From: Paenibacillus flagellatus
GTDB lineage: Bacteria; Bacillota; Bacilli; Paenibacillales; NBRC-103111
Reading direction: 5' to 3'
Assembly: GCF_003217775.1 (NCBI RefSeq)
Contig: NZ_QJVJ01000023.1
Coordinates: 1-45,300 of the forward strand
DNA: 45,300 nucleotides
Program-made: the position numbers and the translations under genes
Part shown: one piece after another, positions 41,829 through 45,300 of the stretch
Layout of the letters: every line of letters starts with the position of its first letter
Numbering within the stretch: the first letter of the stretch is position 1
Notes under the pieces: model-generated
Seen by the model: the letters and a program-made list of their open reading frames with translations, nothing else
The model's database searches: none
Told to the model about the DNA's origin: nothing

Positions 41829-44800
41829 TCAAGCTTTGCGATTTCTTCTCAGAAGAACCAAGCCCGTGAACAAAGCGGTCAATCCTGCAATGCCCAAGTT
41901 GTAAACGTTGGAGGCCGTGTTCGGCAATCGATTCAGCGGCTTTTCCTGATCCGGGGTCTTGGTTGATGTTTCAACGCCGCGCCAAGCGGAAGGCGTATCC
42001 GTCTCCGTATTTGTCCGCGTCGTACCGCTTCCGACATCCGTCGAAGGCGTTCCGTCTTCTACGCCTGTCGAAGGCGCTCCGGTTCCTCCGCCTGCCGATG
42101 GCGCTCCGGTTCCTCCGCCTGTCGAAGGCGTTCCGGTTCCTCCCCCTGTCGAAGGCGTTCCGGTTCCTCCCCCTGTCGAAGGCGTTCCGGTTCCTCCCCC
42201 TGTCGAAGGCGTTCCGGTTCCTCCGCCTGTCGATGGCGTTCCGGTTCCTCCCCCTGTCGAAGGCGTTCCGGTTCCTCCCCCTGTCGATGGTTGATTTGGC
42301 GTTACGGGGTCAGGGTTCGTACCCGGATCGGGATCATTTCCCGGATCAGTTCCCGAGTCCGTACCTGGGTCCGTCACATTGATCGTGACTTTCGTCGTGA
42401 TCGTACCGCCCTTCCCGTCACTCACCGTTACCGTAAAGCTGTCCGGGCCGACATAGCCCGAATTCGGCACATACGTCCAAGTACCGTCCGGGCTCACCGT
42501 CACGGTGCCGTGTTGCGGATTGCTTCCTTTCGTGTACGTCAGCGGATCACCGTCCGGATCCGTGCCGTACACGCTTCCCGTTACCGACGTATCTTTCGGT
42601 GTCGTTATGTTCTCATCCCGCGCGGTAGGCGGTTTGTTCGGCTTCTCCGTAACGTTTACCGTCACTGTCGATGTCACCGTACCGCCTCTTCCATCGCTTA
42701 CGGTTACCGTAAAGCTATCCGGACCGACATAGCCTGAATTCGGCGCGTACGTCCACGTGCCGTCCGGATATACCGTCACCGTTCCATGCTGCGGGTCGCT
42801 TCCTTTCACGTATGTCAGCGTATCCCCATCCGGGTCGGCTCCAAGCACACTGCCGCTTACAGGTATGTCATTCGGCGTCGTGACATTGTAATTCGGTACC
42901 GTCGGCGACTCGTTCGGCTTGTCCGTCATATGAACCGTCACTGCCGATGTCGCGATTCCGCCCTTCTCATCGTTAACCGTCACTGTGAATATATCCGGAC
43001 CGACATAGCCCGGATTCGGCACGTACGTCCACGAGCCGTCCGGATTCAGAACGACAATCCCATTTTGGGGATTGCTTTCGATCGCATACGTTAACGGGTT
43101 ACCGTCCGGATCGGTTCCATATACGCTGCCGGTTACCGATGTGTCTCGCTGCGTCGTTACGTTATAATTCGGCACGGTCGGCGGCTGGTTCGGCGGTTCC
43201 GTAACATTGACCGTCACCGTCGACGTCGTCGTTCCGCCCTTCCCGTCGCTTACCGTTATCATGAAGCTGTCCGGGCCCGTATAATCGGGATTCGGTACAT
43301 ACGTCCATGTGCCGTCCGAGTTCACCGTCACCGTCCCATACTGCGGATCGCTTCCTTTCGAAAAGGTTAGCTGATCACCATCCGAATCGACACCATAAAC
43401 ACTTCCGGTCACCGCGGTATTCTTCCATGTCGATTCCTCGAAGTCCGGTGCGATCGGCGTTTGATTAGTCGGATATACCTTCACTACTTCTTCCGGCTTG
43501 TCCGGGGTGACGATATTGCCGCCATTCACCGTGGCTACGTTTCGAATGTCGTTGCCGGCTTGACCGGCATCGATTGTCGCTAGAAATTGAACCGTATGCC
43601 ATATGGTATCTGTAATATCGCCGATCTGTCCGACAACTTGACCTGCGGAAAAATACCCTTTATCGTCCCCTTCCGCATCGGTGGCGGATACGCCGTCGAC
43701 TTTCAAACTGCCGGTCACATAAATAAGCCCTCCCGGAAGGGTGTCGGAGATGACTAAGTTTTTCACCAGGCTGCCTTCTACCGTATTTCTAGTCTTGATG
43801 GTATAAAGGAGCGTGTCGCCGACTTCCGGATGCCCCGCATCCGTGTTACCGATTGCTTTTTGTTGAATGATTGCCATTTTATTTGATTCAAGTGACGGGG
43901 AATTAAGTTCGACGCGAACCGTGATGGTCGATTCTGTCTTCCCGCCATACCCATCATCTACGATGACTGTAAATGTGTCGTCGCCAACATACCCTGCATT
44001 AGGCGTATACGTCCACGTGCCGTCCGGATTCACCGTTACCGTACCGTTGCCGGGAGGATTACCGGCCTGGTAGGTTAAGCCGTCACCATCCGGATCCGTG
44101 CCGTTTACTTGTCCCGAGACCGGCGTATTTATCTTCGTAGTCTTTGAATCATCTGATGCGGATGGCAACTGGTTATGGGCTGGAATCGTTACAGAGTCAT
44201 TGGCGCAACCGATAATGGCTGAAAGCGTAATGTCCTTGGAATGATCGGCATTTTTCAATACTGCATGAATTTTTCCGTCCGTACCCGAGATTAAACTTGT
44301 TACAGGTTCTCCATTAGGTCCGGTTAACTCTCCTACAGTTGAAGTAAACGTATCCAGCGGCGCACCGGAAACCGGATTACCTAGTGGATCTAGTAGGGTT
44401 ACCGTAACACGATAGACCTCCGGCTCATCGGTTGGCTCTGTCATTAATTTTGCATTGCTCGGTAATTGCCTGTAATCGTTTTGCGGGTCAAGCGTATCGA
44501 TAGGCTTGTAGTCATTTACAAAATACCAGCTATAGATATTGTGATTCTCGTAATTTGGATACCCTGTCGATGCGGTAAAACCGGCAAAAAAAGGGGTTCC
44601 ATTAAAGATAGTACCAAGATCTATGTTGTTTACATTCAATACTTGTTTAGCACTAGCCCTATCCGGAGAAGTACCTAGACGAACCTGAACGTTCCGGCTT
44701 ATACCGTCATAGTCGATCCACGTATAATATTGACTTCCGTTAGATAAAACAAAATTGGTGCCATTAGCCGTATTATACTGGTTTAAATCCGTATACCAAC

Positions 44801-45209
44801 CCGTCTGGTTCAATACCGTCCCATTTGCCGCGAGTCCTATGTAGTTTGAAGTAGGATCATTATACACCGTGTTTAGGAAGGTATCATATTTAACAGCAAG
44901 ACTGGGTTTAATACCGTAATACCCCAACCCTCCTCCAACTGCATTCAAACTTGCCGTACTGCTCTGAATCGTAAAAGTCAGTCCGTCACTTGGACCTGCA
45001 GCACTTGAATTGCTCATTTTAAATGAAAAGGCGGTACTGAAGGAATAATTGTTTTTTGGACAAATCGCGCTGTTGTTAAAAACGGCTCCGCTTTGTTCTG
45101 TAGCGGCCGGCGTCAATCGTATGAAACTTTTCCCGACGGGTACTTCGGCAGCGCCATGTACTGAAAACAATTGATCCTGAATTTCGAAAGTACTGCGCAT
45201 TAAAAACAT
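41829..45209 (-). CDS. LPNTA-anchored repeat surface protein, 5' end lost
   Basis: 1126 residues remain. Order: L-type lectin-like domain (about 1-240), an Ig-like domain (260-345), one cadherin/VCBS-like repeat, a DUF11-type repeat (about 437-570: LVKNLVISDTLPGGL), four further tandem repeats of about 96 residues (each with GSVYGTDPDG and TWTYVPN.GYVGPDSFTVTV), a Gly/Thr/Pro spacer, then the sorting signal LPNTASN, a membrane helix and RRNRKA. The frame opens exactly at the lectin domain with no signal peptide, at the edge of an apparent insertion sequence. A GGAG eight bases before the ATG at 45209 comes from that edge. Probably not secreted any more; the promoter is lost too. Sortase partner at 41102. 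Confidence 0.8.
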   Translation of the reverse strand: MFLMRSTFEIQDQLFSVHGAAEVPVGKSFIRLTPAATEQSGAVFNNSAICPKNNYSFSTAFSFKMSNSSAAGPSDGLTFTIQSSTASLNAVGGGLGYYGIKPSLAVKYDTFLNTVYNDPTSNYIGLAANGTVLNQTGWYTDLNQYNTANGTNFVLSNGSQYYTWIDYDGISRNVQVRLGTSPDRASAKQVLNVNNIDLGTIFNGTPFFAGFTASTGYPNYENHNIYSWYFVNDYKPIDTLDPQNDYRQLPSNAKLMTEPTDEPEVYRVTVTLLDPLGNPVSGAPLDTFTSTVGELTGPNGEPVTSLISGTDGKIHAVLKNADHSKDITLSAIIGCANDSVTIPAHNQLPSASDDSKTTKINTPVSGQVNGTDPDGDGLTYQAGNPPGNGTVTVNPDGTWTYTPNAGYVGDDTFTVIVDDGYGGKTESTITVRVELNSPSLESNKMAIIQQKAIGNTDAGHPEVGDTLLYTIKTRNTVEGSLVKNLVISDTLPGGLIYVTGSLKVDGVSATDAEGDDKGYFSAGQVVGQIGDITDTIWHTVQFLATIDAGQAGNDIRNVATVNGGNIVTPDKPEEVVKVYPTNQTPIAPDFEESTWKNTAVTGSVYGVDSDGDQLTFSKGSDPQYGTVTVNSDGTWTYVPNPDYTGPDSFMITVSDGKGGTTTSTVTVNVTEPPNQPPTVPNYNVTTQRDTSVTGSVYGTDPDGNPLTYAIESNPQNGIVVLNPDGSWTYVPNPGYVGPDIFTVTVNDEKGGIATSAVTVHMTDKPNESPTVPNYNVTTPNDIPVSGSVLGADPDGDTLTYVKGSDPQHGTVTVYPDGTWTYAPNSGYVGPDSFTVTVSDGRGGTVTSTVTVNVTEKPNKPPTARDENITTPKDTSVTGSVYGTDPDGDPLTYTKGSNPQHGTVTVSPDGTWTYVPNSGYVGPDSFTVTVSDGKGGTITTKVTINVTDPGTDSGTDPGNDPDPGTNPDPVTPNQPSTGGGTGTPSTGGGTGTPSTGGGTGTPSTGGGTGTPSTGGGTGTPSTGGGTGTPSTGGGTGAPSAGGGTGAPSTGVEDGTPSTDVGSGTTRTNTETDTPSAWRGVETSTKTPDQEKPLNRLPNTASNVYNLGIAGLTALFTGLVLLRRNRKA
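42044..42293 (-). repeat. 27-bp minisatellite in the surface gene
   Basis: Encodes repeats of STGGGTGTP; about nine good copies plus two degenerate ones. Units differ mostly by single bases, so copy number can change by slippage without a frameshift (27 = 9 codons). It forms the spacer before the wall anchor. Confidence 0.85.
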
Positions 45210-45300
45210 AAAAAGGGCTCCAAATCTTTGGTAGAATGGTGTTTGTCCAGGACAACATCACCCAAAGAGAGGAGCACCTTTTAGGTGAAGTCTACCACAC
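45206..45300 (+). mobile_element. End of an insertion sequence with large imperfect palindrome
   Basis: The surface gene loses its expected N-terminus here. From about 45215 there is a long imperfect palindrome: GCTCC..CTTTGG..GGTG.TTGTCC paired with GGACAA..CACC..CCAAAG..GGAGC, centred near 45251. A plus-strand frame begins after it. Family not recognised; only the left end is present. Confidence 0.5.
45285..45300 (+). CDS. Possible transposase, first codons only
   Basis: GTG followed by AAGTCTACCACA (MKSTT) running off the window, with AGGAG 10 bases upstream. The product cannot be identified from five codons; transposase is inferred from the disrupted neighbour and the palindrome. Confidence 0.3.

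Noticed and set aside
42370..44160. Regularly spaced repeats that could suggest a CRISPR array
   Set aside because: The spacing is about 288 bases and the repeats encode cadherin/VCBS-like protein domains.

Overview
The window looks like a chromosomal segment of a Paenibacillaceae bacterium (Paenibacillus/Cohnella type) with an integrated mobile island. The host part (about 33.8-45.3 kb) carries an order of Firmicutes housekeeping genes: a RumA/RlmCD-type 23S rRNA uracil methyltransferase, a DagK/YerQ lipid kinase, a CbiX-like chelatase, YerC, and a RocG/GudB-type glutamate dehydrogenase. It is very GC-rich. Its proteins, signal peptides, GGAGG-type ribosome binding sites and LPXTG-type anchor are Gram-positive. 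The family assignment is inference from gene content.

The island fills about 1-33.8 kb. Almost all of it is on the minus strand, and it ends at the 3' end of rumA, a known integration hotspot for conjugative elements. Its left end lies outside the window. From left to right it holds: a secreted protein (147-1136); a solo ParB-like protein; a small broken gene between two inverted copies of a triple-hairpin element (2274-3022); a Tn4451-type recombinase module (tnpX, tnpW); a large methylase/helicase that loses its C-terminus at the tnpX junction; and tnpV, encoded in another frame inside that helicase's linker. A tandemly duplicated two-gene cassette follows (11534-12966), with one copy of the HTH gene frameshifted.

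The core of the island is a Tad-like pilus or secretion machine (about 12991-28071). It has a 1272-aa exported protein, a copper-amine-oxidase-N-domain protein, three membrane-anchored pilin-like or accessory proteins, a major pilin-like protein, a fused TadB/TadC-like platform, a TadA/CpaF-like ATPase with an N-terminal membrane anchor, two TadZ/CpaE-like proteins (one without a P-loop) and a CpaB/RcpC-like SAF protein. It is preceded by parA-parB. Intrinsic-terminator-like hairpins sit directly in front of several ribosome binding sites in this unit and leave no room for promoters. That suggests gene dosage set by attenuation, readthrough or antitermination.

Between parA and the rumA boundary is an AT-rich two-gene cargo, ietA-ietS (AAA+ ATPase plus cytosolic subtilisin-like protease). 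It has a near-consensus promoter and upstream ATTGGACA repeats, and is bracketed by two near-duplicate terminators. The family is known from plasmid stability/exclusion and anti-phage work, so this is the island's likely maintenance or defence module.

In the host region, cbiX-dagK-rumA form an operon with a visible promoter. After gdh and a TIGR01777 epimerase come an unannotated 24-aa hydrophobic peptide, a class D sortase, and its probable substrate, a large repeat-rich surface protein ending in LPNTA. The 5' end of that protein, including the signal peptide, is missing where an apparent insertion sequence begins at about 45.2 kb.
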